A stretch of 64,000 nt of DNA from Ornithinibacillus contaminans (GTDB lineage: Bacteria; Bacillota; Bacilli; Bacillales; Amphibacillaceae), in the NCBI RefSeq assembly GCF_001038425.2, contig NZ_LDPV02000010.1:1-64000 (forward strand), in the 5' to 3' direction. Below, one piece after another: positions 63,974 to 64,000 of the stretch. Numbering within the stretch: position 1 is the first letter of the stretch; every line of letters begins with the position of its first letter. The notes beneath the pieces were generated by a model, which did no database searches, was not told the origin of the DNA, and was given only the letters and a program-made list of their open reading frames with translations. Both the position numbers and the translations under genes were made by a program.

Positions 63974-64000
63974 AAGAAGATGGGAGTCCGAGAATCCATT

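Noticed and set aside
1-64000. tRNA genes, CRISPR arrays, T-boxes and common riboswitches
   Set aside because: None were recognised by eye. The GGTGG-containing leader at 49252-49282 lacks the T-box specificity and antiterminator sequence.
55000-64000. Flanking att direct repeats for the island
   Set aside because: No convincing duplicated core was found; the window ends 27 bases after the integrase, so one end is probably missing.

Overview
The window is low-GC DNA from a spore-forming member of the Bacillaceae. The case rests on a GerA/C/D/B-type germination operon, strong Gram-positive Shine-Dalgarno sequences, TTG and GTG starts, a PdxR/PdxST pair, a YfmR-like ABC-F protein, a YojN/YojO-like pair and interspersed GGCTGGGACA...TGTCCCAGCC repeats. 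An Oceanobacillus- or Virgibacillus-like host would fit, but that is inference. No rRNA, tRNA or CRISPR array was seen.

Layout. 1-355: truncated interspersed repeat. 356-1326: small membrane protein and a P-loop kinase-like protein. 1462-8198 (minus): one amino-acid catabolic operon (aminotransferase, ThDP enzyme, aldehyde dehydrogenase, lysine-6-dehydrogenase-like enzyme, IclR regulator, DUF3870), best read as lysine breakdown through 2-aminoadipate. 8359-11112 (plus): kynUBA, taking tryptophan to anthranilate. The two operons diverge from a 160-bp region with a candidate IclR operator. 11265-24669: housekeeping and conserved genes, including a secreted disordered DUF5667 protein, a C45-type hydrolase, a YfmR-like ABC-F protein, a P1 peptidase, an RluA synthase, a pseudo-hydrolase fused to a DNA-binding domain, and a MoxR/VWA pair. 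24734-27804: pdxR, pdxS and pdxT for vitamin B6. 27849-40004: mixed metabolic and transport genes, a frameshifted DUF1697 gene, a chemoreceptor, a large catalase, a permease and a CadD-like transporter. 40220-41507: an ECF-type sigma factor followed by a second-type clpP. 41809-45977: spore germinant receptor operon with a small D gene. 45989-54677: DUF6157, an AraC regulator, an antibiotic-type ABC-F gene behind an elaborate RNA attenuator, DinB, PepV and a TPR protein with a dynamin-like tail.

55074-64000 looks like an accessory island. It holds a DSR2-type SIR2 antiphage protein, a broken DUF6414-like gene just upstream of it, an HTH/RHH-like regulator, thyX plus a DHFR gene, a replication-initiator-like protein, and a large serine recombinase with a tiny coupled upstream gene. 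Neither island end could be fixed, because no att duplication is visible and the window stops 27 bases after the recombinase.

The most interesting points are the drug-type attenuator at 49138-49496, the catalytically dead alpha/beta-hydrolase/SARP-like fusion at 19070-20428, the lysine pathway divergent from kynurenine, the sigma-clpP pair, and the DSR2 locus with its decayed neighbour.
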